Shown: one piece after another, positions 1-9,869 of the stretch
Position numbering within the stretch: the stretch's first letter is position 1
Layout of the letters: each line of letters begins with the position of its first letter
NCBI GenBank assembly: GCA_963920525.1
Contig: OY986437.1
Coordinates: 63,001,830 to 63,065,829 of the forward strand
DNA from: Dichetophora obliterata
Taxonomy: Eukaryota; Arthropoda; Insecta; Diptera; Sciomyzidae
Direction of reading: 5' to 3'
Length of the DNA stretch: 64,000 bases
Made by a program: the position numbers and the translations under genes
The notes under the pieces: generated by a model
The model's input: only the letters and a program-made list of their open reading frames with translations
What the model was told of the DNA's origin: nothing
Database searches by the model: none

Positions 1-1183
1 GCTTTATCTAAAAATGGACAAAGATTAGAAATTTTGCTACTAGTATGAATGTTGGTTTGCTTTTGTAGTGCAGCTATCTCTAGCTGAAAGTCGATTTGTT
101 GAGATATTTTAATTAGCTGTTGAAGAGCACGGTTTATTTCACGCGTTTGAAGAAACCCTGTTGTTTTTTCTTTATTGATTTGTTGTTGTCGCAGTCGTGG
201 CGATGTATTGTGGTAGAATCTAAAGGTATATGCTATTACGCGCACGATTTTGTTTAGAGAGGAATATTTTGTTAAGATTTCTGGATACTCAGTATTTTGA
301 GTTGTTGTCGTATGTATCTCTATTTTGGATTTCCGTAGATCAAGGCTGGTGCAAAAATTAATTTTTGGCTGTTCCGGCCATGTCTCTGGTGGCTGACACA
401 ACCACGTTGGTCCCGTCCACCATAAGTGATGATTCAGAAGTTCTTCTGAGGAGATGCCGCGCGACGCGCAGTCTGCGGGGTTATCAAGTGTAGATATGTA
501 GCGCCACTGGTCTGCACTTGAGCGGCGTTGAATTTCTGATACTCGATTGCCGACGTAGACCGACCACTTTGATGACTGGCCACGTATCCACGAAAGTACT
601 GTTGTACTGTCAGTCCAGTAAATAGTTTGAGTTATTTCTCGATCCAGCTGCAAACAAATTTTATCAACTAGCTTTACCAGTAAAGTAGCTCCACACAGTT
701 CAAGCCTCGGTACTGTCACAGTTTTTAGAGGAGCGACCTTTGTCTTTGATTGGAGTAATGTTACTCGTCCTTTGCCCATATTGTCAACTACTTTCACGTA
801 CGCCGTTGCTGCGTATGCCGACTGAGACGCGTCGCAAAATCCATGTATTTCAATGCGGCTCAACTTGTTTGCTCCAATCCAGCGTGGAATTTTTATGTTC
901 TCCAAGATTTTAAGATTATGGCGATAGCTTACCCATTTGCTGCCTAAATCTGCAGGTAATGCGTCTTGCCAATCAAGTCCTAGTAGCCACAAATTTTGAA
1001 ACATAATTTTCGCTAGTATTGTTGTAGGAGCCAACCAACCCAATGGATCGTACAACTTTGCAGCGTCGGATAAAAGGCTACTTTTTGTGATAGCTCGTTC
1101 TTCGTCATAACTAATTTTAAATGAAAATGTATCACTCACAGTGTCCCATTCAATACCAAGTGCCTTTACAACATTTTTGTCAC
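1..1183 (-). pseudogene. BEL/Pao pol continuation: RNase H and pre-integrase region, shifted frame
   Basis: After the single-base shift near 1184-1188 a second minus-strand frame is open without a stop to base 1. RNase H acidic residues are visible in the contexts HGFCDAS (about 828-840), PRLELCG (about 694-714) and YWTDST (about 601-625). A further stretch up to the window edge, ending PFLDKA, is typical of the linker before the BEL integrase zinc-binding domain. The frame has no start of its own and belongs to the upstream polyprotein. It is called a pseudogene only because of the frameshift; a sequencing error in the A run would also explain it. Confidence 0.8.
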
Positions 1184-4021
1184 TTTTTCCGGTATAGCAC
1201 TCAGTAAATCCATGGAGTTTGAAGTCCACTTTCTAAGATTAAAGCCACCCGCATTCAATAATTTACAAAGTTGTTGTTGCAAACATTGGGCTTCCGCATA
1301 AGTATCAGCGCCAGAAATAACATCATCCACATACGTGTCGCTCTGCAGTACTTTACTAGCCTCGGCGTAATTGACTTCTTCATCGGCCGCAAGTTGCTGT
1401 AGCACTCGAATAGATAGGTACGGAGCTGAAGTAGTTCCATACGTTACAGTACATAACTTGTAAATAGAAATATCATCGTTCACCGAGTCACGCCATAATA
1501 TCTGCTGGTATTTCTGATGTTCTTTAACCACACGAATTTGGCGAAACATTTTTTCCAAGTCTGAGCGAAATCCGATTTCGAAGCGTCGCCAACGTGTAAT
1601 TATTGTAGGAAGTTCGGTTTGAAGAGCTGGGCCCGCTGAGAGATCTTCGTTAAGAGACTGTTGAGGGGGGCGCTTGCTACTTCCGTCAAATACGACTCGC
1701 AACTTCGTCGTAGTACTATTTTCACGTATTACACCGTGATGTGGCAGAAAATGGCAATGCTCTGTTAAGTCCCGGGGATATGAACCAATTTTTTGCATAT
1801 GACCCAATTGTTCATATTCTGTCATGAAGTTTCGGTAAGCTTCTTTTAGAGCTGGTTTCTTTTCGAATTTCGCCTCAATTTGCTTTAGCCGCCGCAGGGC
1901 GCTGTAGTCAGTATGACTGAATGTAGGCATAGGTAAATTATTTAATGCTGATAAAAATGGTAGAGCAACAGTGTATCGCCCAGATTTATCGCGAGTACAA
2001 GTGCTTTTAAAGTACTCTTCACACGCAGTTTCTTCTTTCGTCAGTTGCCTTTTTTCGCAGAGCTCTTCTTGCTCCCAAAAGGAACGAAGTTGATCATCAA
2101 GAGAAATTAAATTCACATTTAAGGTAATATCATATGCGATTTCCGATGTAGGGCCTGACACGATCCAACCGAAGTGTGTAAATTGTAAAAATATGCCCTT
2201 ATCAAATTTCTTATGATTCGGTAATACGATGTTTCCATACACATCACCACCCAGCAGCAAATCAATGCTGCCACTCTTATTAAAATATGGGTCGGCAAGA
2301 GCATATTGCGTTAGATTAGGGAGGGAACTTTTGTCTACATGCAGAGGCTGGTAAGCTGTAAGCGATGGTAGAACTAGTGCACTGCATTGCAATTGAAAGT
2401 CGCTTTCATTCGATGATAATAGAGTTAAATTGACATATTTGCGAGTAGTGCAGGGTGTTTTGCCTCCTACTCCATTGATTACAGCAAGCGTATTTAATTT
2501 TTGCAGTTGTAAAAGTTGCACTGCGTCTTCGGTAATGAGTGAAGCTTGCGCACCTTGGTCGAGTAGCGCTCTTAAGCAATAATTACCAGTTGAAGTTTTT
2601 ACAATAACACGAATTGTAGCGAGTAGAACCTGTGGCATCGCTAAAGTGTTGAAATTGCAAGCTAAATTTGCTGCTGCAGTGCTCGTGGTAGGCGTCGAAG
2701 TATTGGGTAATGTTACCACAGCAGAGGTAGCCTCTGTTGGAGAAGTGAACTCGGTGTGAATGTTTAAGGACTGATTTAAAAAGTCATTATGGACAATCGT
2801 GTGATGTTGCTTTTGGCAGATTTGGCAGCGAGCATTTATGCGACAATTATTGGCGAAATGGCCAATGTTTAAGCAGTTATGACAAATCTGCTTTAATTTC
2901 AACAAATCGCGTTTAGCAGCAGAAGGTAGTGAGGCGAATTTAAAACATTTGTAGAGTAAATGACGCTTATCGCAGCATGGGCAGTTTAAGTCAGCAGCAT
3001 TGGCAGTAGTAATATGTACATTTCGACGAAAAGCATTTCGTGAAGCATTAGGAAGGGGCTTGGGTTTTGATTCCATTGAAAAAGAATGATTTTTACCATG
3101 AATGGTCTCAAGTGTACGAAAGGTGGTTTCGAGAAATTCAAACAGATCTTTAATTTTTGGGATTTCAATTGATGCCTTAAGCGACTGTTCCCACTCCTTC
3201 CGAGTTTGAGCGTCGAGCTTATTGACAGTCATATAAATCAGAATAGCGTCCCAGCTATCTGGGTGTATGTCCAGTGTGCGCAAAAGTGCAAGGCAATTGC
3301 GAGTGGTATCTAAAATTTGCTGAATGCACTCGGCAGTGCCATTCGAAGGTGCAATCGAAAAAAGCTTACTTAAAACTGTATCGACAATTTTCCTTTTATT
3401 ATGATACCTAAGATTTAAAGCGTTCCAAGCAAGCTCATAGCTTGCGTCAGAAGCCGGGTACTCATTAACGATGTCGAGTGGTGTATCTTTGCATGAACCC
3501 TTTAAATAGTAGTATTTTTGGATTTTAGTGAGATCACTATTATTGTGAATAACCGAAGTGAACATGTCTTTATACGATATCCAAGCAAGATAATCACCAG
3601 AAAAGGTCGGAATATCGATCTTAGGTAACCGAACTGTTGAAAACAGGCTTTCATTGCGGCTTTGTGACGGAACTGCAAAGGTGCTCGCATGAAATTCTAG
3701 CGAAGCTGGACCATTCGGTTCCATGAGCAAGTCCAGTAATTTACCCTTGAACGTAAAATATTTATCGCGAAACGTATAATATACCTTTTCTGTCATATAA
3801 GGTACATCAATAGCATCGATAGAGTTGTCCCGAATGAAGTCAAATAGCTGGGAATGATTTTCTTTAAATTCATTAAAACATATTTCTATTTCATCCAAGA
3901 GACTCTGAACAAAACCGCGTGTTTTTTCAGACCTTGGTTTGCGATCAAAATTCAGCGCCATGCGCTCGAGTTCACTCAACATGACTCTTTGATCTTCAAT
4001 TCGGTGGTCAATTTTTTCCAT
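1166..4021 (-). CDS. BEL/Pao Gag-protease-reverse transcriptase polyprotein (951 codons, ends at a frameshift)
   Basis: This is the retrotransposon polyprotein, which would build the particle and copy its RNA to DNA in the cytoplasm. A DUF1759-like Gag region with the motif PTFSGD starts near residue 138. A CCHC zinc knuckle (CHNCLNIGHFANNC) lies near residues 380-394. An aspartic protease of the DUF1758 type has its active site DQGA near residue 487. Reverse transcriptase follows, with a YVDD catalytic box near residue 898. The start ATG at 4021-4019 gives the first long frame after the leader and precedes a coiled, charged Gag N-terminus. The frame stops at 1166 because an A run (1184-1188 on the plus strand) is one base short relative to the downstream frame. 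RNase H therefore falls in another frame, and the copy is probably not autonomous unless frameshifting occurs. Confidence 0.9.
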   Translation of the reverse strand: MEKIDHRIEDQRVMLSELERMALNFDRKPRSEKTRGFVQSLLDEIEICFNEFKENHSQLFDFIRDNSIDAIDVPYMTEKVYYTFRDKYFTFKGKLLDLLMEPNGPASLEFHASTFAVPSQSRNESLFSTVRLPKIDIPTFSGDYLAWISYKDMFTSVIHNNSDLTKIQKYYYLKGSCKDTPLDIVNEYPASDASYELAWNALNLRYHNKRKIVDTVLSKLFSIAPSNGTAECIQQILDTTRNCLALLRTLDIHPDSWDAILIYMTVNKLDAQTRKEWEQSLKASIEIPKIKDLFEFLETTFRTLETIHGKNHSFSMESKPKPLPNASRNAFRRNVHITTANAADLNCPCCDKRHLLYKCFKFASLPSAAKRDLLKLKQICHNCLNIGHFANNCRINARCQICQKQHHTIVHNDFLNQSLNIHTEFTSPTEATSAVVTLPNTSTPTTSTAAANLACNFNTLAMPQVLLATIRVIVKTSTGNYCLRALLDQGAQASLITEDAVQLLQLQKLNTLAVINGVGGKTPCTTRKYVNLTLLSSNESDFQLQCSALVLPSLTAYQPLHVDKSSLPNLTQYALADPYFNKSGSIDLLLGGDVYGNIVLPNHKKFDKGIFLQFTHFGWIVSGPTSEIAYDITLNVNLISLDDQLRSFWEQEELCEKRQLTKEETACEEYFKSTCTRDKSGRYTVALPFLSALNNLPMPTFSHTDYSALRRLKQIEAKFEKKPALKEAYRNFMTEYEQLGHMQKIGSYPRDLTEHCHFLPHHGVIRENSTTTKLRVVFDGSSKRPPQQSLNEDLSAGPALQTELPTIITRWRRFEIGFRSDLEKMFRQIRVVKEHQKYQQILWRDSVNDDISIYKLCTVTYGTTSAPYLSIRVLQQLAADEEVNYAEASKVLQSDTYVDDVISGADTYAEAQCLQQQLCKLLNAGGFNLRKWTSNSMDLLSAIPEKVTKML

Positions 4022-4240
4022 TTTATTTTAATAAAATAAAACTATATACATACGTCACAAATCCAAATTAATCAATCCCGTTGCCCGTTGTTAAAGCAGT
4101 GTTTGTTACCAAATGTCCAGATAGAGAGATGTTCCAATCAAATTCCTTTACGCAGCACGTGTCCAAGATTACAGCAAAGTCGTCGACTATCCAAGTTAAA
4201 ACGCTTGAAGCATTTGTAATAATTGAAAGTTTGATAAATA

Positions 4241-4258
4241 TCCCGGGTTTCGGCACCA
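4241..4258 (-). promoter_or_regulatory. Putative primer-binding site of the BEL/Pao element
   Basis: On the minus strand this reads TGGTGCCGAAACCCGGGA, starting with the TGG that pairs with the CCA end of a tRNA primer. It sits a few bases inside the proposed LTR end and upstream of gag, the expected place for initiation of minus-strand DNA synthesis. I did not assign the tRNA with confidence. Confidence 0.65.
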
Positions 4259-4265
4259 AATTTTA

Positions 4266-4672
4266 TGTATGAGAATTTGTTGACTTAAGAAGACTTCTGT
4301 TGTCTTTTGTAGACTTCAATTAAAAAAATAACAAAGAAAAATGTTTAAGGTTTTGATTTTAGCAGCAAGGCTGTAGTTCTTTATTTTTCTGACTGTTCGC
4401 AAAAAAGTTAAGTTAAAGTTGTTTTACAAGAATGCACCTAGCTACACTCATTTGTAACTGTTCGTTTATACAGCTTGCAAAGTTATAAAAATAACTAAAA
4501 GAGTATATGTTTAACGGAGATTAGAATACTTAAGTATATATGTATGTACATGAGATTGAGTATAGGAATGAGTAAAATTAAAAAATGAGTAATAAAGTAT
4601 GTTAGTAAAAAATGAAAGCAGTTAAGTTGTTTTAATGCACAGTGATTAGAGTACGTGTAAATGACGCTAACA
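4266..4672 (-). repeat. 5' LTR of the BEL/Pao element
   Basis: On the minus strand the segment begins TGTTAGCG and ends CATACA, giving TG...CA ends over 407 bp. It carries an AATAAA polyadenylation signal (plus-strand 4380-4385). The primer-binding site follows after 7 bp, slightly further than usual, so the inner boundary may be off by a few bases. The outer boundary is supported because sequence homologous to the 5100-5258 inverted arm starts right after it. The second LTR is outside the window, so the ends rest on one copy. Confidence 0.6.
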
Positions 4673-4675
4673 CTA

Positions 4676-5270
4676 CCAAAAAAATGGGTACAAATGAAAG
4701 GTATCTGGGACACCAAAGTTATAAATAGGAAGATTTTTAGATTCAAGAAATTTTTTAGTGCAACAGTGTTCAGAATTCGGTCAACATTTTGGGTACTATT
4801 CACTAAAATGGCTATAAATTTGCTGTTCATTCGCTATAAATATGTTAATTTCTGATTGTTCACCACGAAAGGTGAAGCCTTTTCAAAGCCACACCATTTT
4901 AGAAATAATAAATTTTCTAAAATTTACTGAAAATTAGTGGATTTTTAGATTTGTGTGAAAAATACCCTTTCAAAAATACTTTCCAAAAAAGTTGAAAAAA
5001 AAATTCCACTGGTTTGATTTTTTTTATTTTTTTTTTATTTTTTTTATTTATCAATAGATTACAGCAAGTCTTTTTGAACAATACTTAATTTTTCCAAATT
5101 TACTGAAAAATGGCAAAATTATAGTGATTTTAGTGAAAAATACCCAAAATGTTGACCAAATTCTGAACACTGTTGCACTTAAAAATTTCTTGAATCTAAC
5201 CATCTTCCTATTTACAACCTTGGGGTCCAAGAGACCTTTCATTTGCACCCAACTTTTGGGTTGTTATTTT
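4676..5270. repeat. Inverted repeat of an unclassified dispersed element, cut by the BEL insertion
   Basis: Bases about 4676-4830 and 5100-5258 are inverted copies about 85% alike by eye. Both carry, in opposite directions, the stretch ACAAATGAAAGGT and then AGTGCAACAGTGTTCAGAAT. The left arm starts within a few bases of the BEL LTR edge. Short open frames on both strands inside the arms are by-products of the inverted sequence. The 4835-5095 spacer is AT-rich with long T and A runs and has no coding signal. The flank 5271-5500 looks like the same repeat continuing. Confidence 0.6.
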
Positions 5271-5511
5271 CACCGGTGATTTTTGGCAAAAAAGTGATTT
5301 TTTAAAATCAAAACCGCTGGATGACGGTTCCACCGATTTCGATATCCTTTCTGATTTAAAATCTACTTGAACCCAGCTCCCAGAAAAAAGTGTTTTTTAC
5401 CCCTGAACAAAACGATCCACCTTAATATACATATACAAATTTTATTTCCTAATAAATGGTAATAAGCCATCAAAATGTCTTCTTCTATAATATTACAGGC
5501 AATTAAAAGTA

Positions 5512-6657
5512 CGACAAATCTTGGAGAAGACTCAAGAAAAACAAGTCGACACCCACCATCTTTTTGTCGACTACAAAGCCGCCTTCGACAGCCCAATAAG
5601 GAAGCACCTGTACTCCACCATGTCTGAATTTGGTATTCCTGCAAAACTAATACGACTTTGCAGGATGACACTGAGCAACACCAGCAGCGCAGTTAAAATC
5701 GGGAAGGACCTCTCCCCACCATTTATTACCAAACGAGGCTTCAGACAAGGTGATTCCTTATCGTGCGACTTTTTCAACCTAGTAATGGAAAAGATCATCA
5801 GAACTGCTGATCTGAGACGTAGTGGCACAATATTCTACAAGAGTGTTATGCTGCTTGCGTATGCTGATGACATAGATATCATTGGCCATAATACGCGCGG
5901 AGTCAGTGCAGCATTTTCCAGATTAGAAAGAGAGTCAAGTCGAATGGGTCTGTCAGTGAATGCAGATAAGACGAAATACTTGGTGTCAACAAACAAACAG
6001 TCCCAGCGTCTTGGAACCCACGTTACCGTTGACAATACCTCCTTCGAGGTTGTGAAGAACTTCGTTTATCTGGGATCCAGCATTAATTCAACCAACGACA
6101 TCAGCATTGAAATAAAACGAAGAATAACTCTTGCCAACAGGTGTTACTTTGGGCTCAGTAGGCAATTGAGAAGCAGAGCCCTCTCTCGACGAACGAAAAT
6201 CACGCTCTATAAATCGCTCATCATGCCCGTCCTACTTTACGCATCACAAACCTGGACGCTGAGCAGTTTAGATGAAAAGACTTTAGGAGCATTCGAGAGA
6301 AAGATTCTTCGTAAGATCTACGGACCAATCTGCGTCAATGGCGAGTACCGAATACGGTGGAATGATGAACTGTATGAGCTGTACGCTGACATCGACATAG
6401 TCAAGCGCATTAAAATCGAGCGGCTTCGCTGGCTTGGTCATGTTCAGCGCATGAAAAACGATGCTCAAGTGAAGAAAACATTCGATTCGGTACCCAGCGG
6501 CGGTCAACGCAGAAGAGGACGACCGCATCTTCGTTGGAAAGACCAAGTAGAGGACAACCTGACGAAGCTTGGAATTTCCAACTGGCGCCAGCAAGCGAAA
6601 GACAGACATGGCTGGCGCAAATTCTTAGATGAGGCCAAGACCGACATACGGTTGTAG
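5512..6657 (+). pseudogene. LINE reverse transcriptase, C-terminal part
   Basis: The frame is open from the truncation point (5512) to TAG at 6655-6657, about 381 codons. Reverse transcriptase motifs are seen: a KAAFDS box near the start, GFRQGDSLS, and the catalytic YADD near 5860-5871. The C-terminus has the phrases RLRWLGHVQRM and GRPHLRWKDQVEDNL, common in insect LINE proteins. The endonuclease and N-terminal reverse transcriptase fingers are missing through 5' truncation. No ATG fits a natural start, so this is a dead-on-arrival copy. The preserved frame suggests little decay since insertion. Confidence 0.85.
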
Positions 6658-6681
6658 CGCCAACTAAGTAAGTAAGTAAGT
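5512..6681 (+). mobile_element. 5'-truncated LINE (non-LTR retrotransposon) with 11-bp TSD
   Basis: The insertion is bounded by direct repeats AATTAAAAGTA at 5501-5511 and 6682-6692. The 3' end is a short TAAG tandem tail right after the stop codon. The 5' end opens mid-gene in the reverse transcriptase frame. All three are hallmarks of target-primed reverse transcription. A very short 3' UTR ending in a microsatellite resembles RTE-type LINEs, but the clade is not settled from sequence alone. The perfect TSD indicates a fairly recent insertion. Confidence 0.9.
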
Positions 6682-6692
6682 AATTAAAAGTA

Positions 6693-7045
6693 TATTTCTA
6701 GGTAAAAGGTTAATAAGATTTCGTTTTGATTTAAAAATATTTCCTTATTAAAATTTAAAACTAAATCCTATTAAATCAATAAGATGTCCTTATTAAATTT
6801 TAAAAATAAATCTTATTAAATCTATAAGATTTTTTCTTAAAGACCAAGAAGTTCTGATAAGATATTCTTATTGTTTTTAAAAGTTTTCTTATGAAAAACA
6901 ATAAGATTCTTCTTAAAATTATATGATTTGCTTAAAAAAAAAGCTTATAGTTTTAGTAAGATTTTGTCAATGGTTTTAATAAGACAATCTTCTTGGATGA
7001 AAACCATAGAGAAATCTTATTGATTTTCTTCTATTATATTATATT
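6693..7045. repeat. AT-rich block with many ATAAGAT / ATCTTAT copies
   Basis: The core AATAAGATT and its reverse complement recur about ten times in some 350 bp, often as head-to-head pairs such as TCTTATTAAATCTATAAGAT. Similar wording occurs left of the LINE at about 5440-5500, so the LINE landed inside this block. No coding frame or tRNA-like head is seen. Confidence 0.5.
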
Positions 7046-7059
7046 GTTTTGGCTCTGTG

Positions 7060-7250
7060 CGGGTATTGAAGATATGTGAATAGTTTTGGTGTCAACATAA
7101 CAGAATTTTTTAAATCAAATTGTCAAAGAATTTCGATGCTTGAAAGTATTTCAGTAACTAAATTTGCTCTTGTTGAAAATTGGTGGAAGGGGCGTGGTCA
7201 AAACTATGTATGTTACAATCTAACCTAGGATGCATGTAATATGTGACTGA
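7060..7250. repeat. Dispersed repeat shared with 54790-54975
   Basis: Both places share GAAGATATGTGAAT, then CAGAATTTTTT, then GGCGTGGTCAAAACTA in the same order and spacing. This is a diverged interspersed repeat without a recognisable coding segment. Confidence 0.55.
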
Positions 7251-7323
7251 CATTTTAGCGTAATCCTAGCAACTGTTTTGGTTTGTTTTCCGGTCAAACA
7301 AACCAACGAACAGAAAATGAGTT

Positions 7324-7518
7324 TTATGAATAAAGATTATGAAAAATTTCACACCTGACCAAACTTTTGGCATACAACAATTTGGCGGATTGCATTGTTT
7401 TTGCAGATATGAAATCAAAAGTGTTCCAATTGAACTGTGCGCGTGGGGTGTCCAACGGTCCCGACTCGTTTGGCATTCCGGCAGGCAAGGCTGCTTGGGC
7501 GTTAGTGCAATGAAACAT
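7324..7518 (-). CDS. Possible small exon in a GC-richer island (unidentified)
   Basis: A 64-codon minus-strand frame starts at ATG 7518-7516. It holds a Pro/Asn/Ser-rich stretch and passes a good donor-like site CAG/GTGTGA near 7362, after which it looks less protein-like. The opposite strand also has a plausible exon: an acceptor TTTTTGCAG near 7406 followed by a 34-codon frame to TGA at about 7511-7513. The island is less AT-rich than its surroundings and I see no other copy in the window. I do not recognise the protein. It may be a conserved exon on either strand or simply unique non-coding DNA. Confidence 0.2.
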   Translation of the reverse strand: MFHCTNAQAALPAGMPNESGPLDTPRAQFNWNTFDFISAKTMQSAKLLYAKSLVRCEIFHNLYS

Positions 7519-7689
7519 GTTCGACGGGCTAACAAATTAAGTACTCGAGTTAACTTCAGATGTTTTCCGAAAATATTGCGGCAGACAAAAACTACAAAAT
7601 AACACTTAAAACAATAGCTAGATGAAAAATTCAAAATAATTTTCACCTCATAAAAGCAAAGCTTAGGCACAAAATCACTTTTGTGCACA

Positions 7690-8280
7690 CGTTTTCTCCA
7701 GGTGCAACCACTAGCTCAAATCGACAACAACAACACTAAAGCAATAACAGAAAAAAAACCTCCGCACTTGGTTACATATTTCTGCACACTGGCACTCAGC
7801 CATGTGTGACAGTCTTGGGCGTTTCTACGGTTTGCTATTTTTTTGTCGTTTTATTAGTTTTTTTTCCATTTTTTAGTTACAATTTTTCGCTTTTCATATC
7901 TGCACTAGTTTAAAAGTCTGTCAGTGTCTCCAACCTTTTTACATGTTGTTGCCCTCATTTAGTATGGGCCACAAATTGAGCGTGTCGCATGCTGCATGCC
8001 ACACCAGCTACCAGTCAGTCAACCACATGCGGTTTATTTTGATTACTTGTGGTGGTCACTTGATTTTCAAGTGGGCTTATGTCCATTTTTTGTATTTAGT
8101 TTAATTTTTTCAGTTTTCTTTTATTGTTACTTATAGTGTTTGCATTGTTTAGCTTTTATCTACATTTTTCAATAACCAAATTTTTTGACAGTTGCAAAAA
8201 ACCACTTGGCGACCAATTTATGGTCCATGACGCTCACACTGTTTTTGCAAATGGTACTAGTTTTGCATATATTTATTTAA
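7690..8280. other. Apparently unique, gene-free DNA
   Basis: This stretch is T-rich on the plus strand and has no long frame. It has a short GC-richer patch near 7970-8050 (repeated GCATGC, CACATGC). I see no repeat copy elsewhere in the window and no clear promoter. Confidence 0.4.
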
Positions 8281-8282
8281 TA

Positions 8283-9605
8283 TGCACTGCCAAGCACTGA
8301 AATAGTAGTGCGTAATCGAAAAGCAAGTTTCATATACCCAATCAGATATCGATGGCGACCAGTACTAAAATTATGCTAATATGTTGCATCCCTGTTGTTC
8401 GCAATTTAAAGTAATACACAAAAAGTAAGTTTTATTGTTTTTTCGTATAAATTAAGCAATGAAAAATAAAAATTCTTGTATCTGTATCCTAAAAAGGGGT
8501 AGAAAACGAATTCTATCGGAGTTTACGGTAAGAAATCTCGTTAGGTGCGCAAAAATTCGACCAAAAATGTCGGCTGTGGAGATCCGAGACGAGTTGAAAT
8601 TTCCCAGTGGTGTTCATACGGTACGAAGAAGGCTACGGGAACATAATTTATTTGCCCACAGTCGTCGTAAGGTTCCTCTTTTAAAGAAAAACCACATAGC
8701 ACAACGTCTTCTGTTTGCTCAAGAGCATCAGACATGGCCTATAGAAAATTGGAGGAACATAATCTGGACAGACGAATCTAAAATTGTGCTATATGGCAGC
8801 AAAAGGTCTCGTGAGTATGTAAGACGCCCACCTAATACGGAATACGACCCTCGGTTCACCACAAAAACTTTAAAGCATATTGGATCTAGTATAATGATGT
8901 GGGGCTGTTTTTCCTACGTAGGTATTGGTCCGATTCATAGAATTAAAAGCATAATGGATCAGCACGCGTACGTCAACTGCAAAATGTGCTGTTACCATTT
9001 GCTGAAAGAGGACATGCCGCTGAAATGGATATTCCAGCAGGATAATGACCCGAAACACACCAGTAGACTTGCAAAGGAATGGTTTCGGCTCAATAGAATT
9101 GAGGTTATGGTCTGGCCAGCTCAGAGTCCTGACCTCAATCCCATTGAAAATCTTTGGGCTAATATTAAGAAATCTGTATGGGATGCTAAGCCCAAAAACA
9201 ATAATGAACTTTGGCAAGTGGTTCAGCGCGGATGGCAAGCTATACCACTGAAGAGATGCGAGACGCTTGTGGACTCCATGGAGAAACGCTGCTCAGCCGT
9301 AATTAAAAATAAAGGCAATGCAACTAAGTACTAATAACTTCCCGAAATTCATCATTGTTCTCTAAATATTAATTTTTTTCATATACTACTATTTTACTGC
9401 TTCATGTAATTTTCATGTAAACAAATTTTTATATAAAAATCATAAAATGTGACTATGCAAATCAAAAATTTTTTAATAAAGACGTAGTTAGAGTAGTAAG
9501 CTCTACTTTTCAATGCATCTGTTGGCAAAATTATTTAAAATTTTTCATAGTCTGCAAGAGTATAAAATATTTGTCCCCACTACTATTTCAATGCTAGCAG
9601 CTGTA
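8283..9605 (+). mobile_element. Tc1-like DNA transposon with TIRs and TA target
   Basis: Inverted ends are seen at about 8281-8310 and 9578-9607. The inner 16 bp (CACTGAAATAGTAGTG left, CATTGAAATAGTAGTG read inward from the right) differ at one base. The outer part matches with small gaps up to a TA on each side. The element is about 1.3 kb, as expected for Tc1/mariner, and encodes one transposase frame. The short TIRs and open frame point to a relatively young copy. Confidence 0.75.
8459..9334 (+). CDS. Tc1-family DD34E transposase, N-terminally shortened
   Basis: The 291-codon frame has the three catalytic acids of a DDE transposase: WTDESK, FQQDNDPKH, and DLNPIENLW. The second Asp and the Glu are separated by 34 residues, giving DD34E. 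A second helix-turn-helix (around residues 18-65) is present. The first helix-turn-helix of the usual bipartite DNA-binding domain is absent, and the protein is about 50 residues shorter than typical Tc1 transposases. Upstream bases 8311-8458 contain stops and no such domain, so an internal deletion is likely. The start ATG at 8459 is the first in frame. The catalytic core looks complete, but end binding is probably impaired. Confidence 0.85.
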   Translation: MKNKNSCICILKRGRKRILSEFTVRNLVRCAKIRPKMSAVEIRDELKFPSGVHTVRRRLREHNLFAHSRRKVPLLKKNHIAQRLLFAQEHQTWPIENWRNIIWTDESKIVLYGSKRSREYVRRPPNTEYDPRFTTKTLKHIGSSIMMWGCFSYVGIGPIHRIKSIMDQHAYVNCKMCCYHLLKEDMPLKWIFQQDNDPKHTSRLAKEWFRLNRIEVMVWPAQSPDLNPIENLWANIKKSVWDAKPKNNNELWQVVQRGWQAIPLKRCETLVDSMEKRCSAVIKNKGNATKY

Positions 9606-9724
9606 TATACTTATATACTATCAGCCCACAGTGGTTTGCGGCTTCGACACGAACGTTTTTTTTTTATAAATCTCCTTAAGACTATAAATGTCAAACGAAA
9701 AGAAAAGCATTTCTTCTTTTGATA

Positions 9725-9840
9725 ATTAACCCGAAACACCCTGTCGTTTCAGGTTAATTTAGTTCAAACCATTTTATATTTGTGTTAACATGTCATTCTG
9801 AAAATTTTAAAAAAATTACTCAGGGTGATTCGGGTTAGTT
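9725..9840. repeat. Small hairpin MITE-like repeat
   Basis: Inverted ends AACCCGAAACACCCTG (left) and CAGGGTGATTCGGGTT (right) bound about 115 bp. A second, smaller hairpin (GAAAC...GTTTC) nests in the left end. No frame is present. It may be a miniature inverted-repeat element; no clear TSD was found. Confidence 0.45.
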
Positions 9841-9869
9841 ATGATATATTCTTTGAAACTTTAAATGAT

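Larger units (their letters stand above)
1..4672 (-). mobile_element. BEL/Pao-type LTR retrotransposon, cut by the left window edge
   Basis: Reading down the minus strand, the element has a 5' LTR (4672-4266), a primer-binding site, a leader, then gag, protease, reverse transcriptase, RNase H and the start of the region before integrase. This domain order, a DQGA protease site and a YVDD polymerase site are seen, and they are usual for BEL/Pao. The integrase core and 3' LTR would lie left of base 1, so the other TSD cannot be checked. The right edge lies exactly where the neighbouring inverted repeat begins, which suggests insertion into that older repeat. One frameshift near 1184-1188 splits pol; the rest of the visible coding region is open, so the copy looks young. 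Confidence 0.9.

Noticed and set aside
4068..4272. Small open frames on both strands beside the BEL gag
   Set aside because: They fall in the untranslated leader and primer-binding site, overlap each other, and have no motif.
4661..5248. Two similar small proteins in opposite directions
   Set aside because: They are translations of the two arms of one inverted repeat and have no coding signature.
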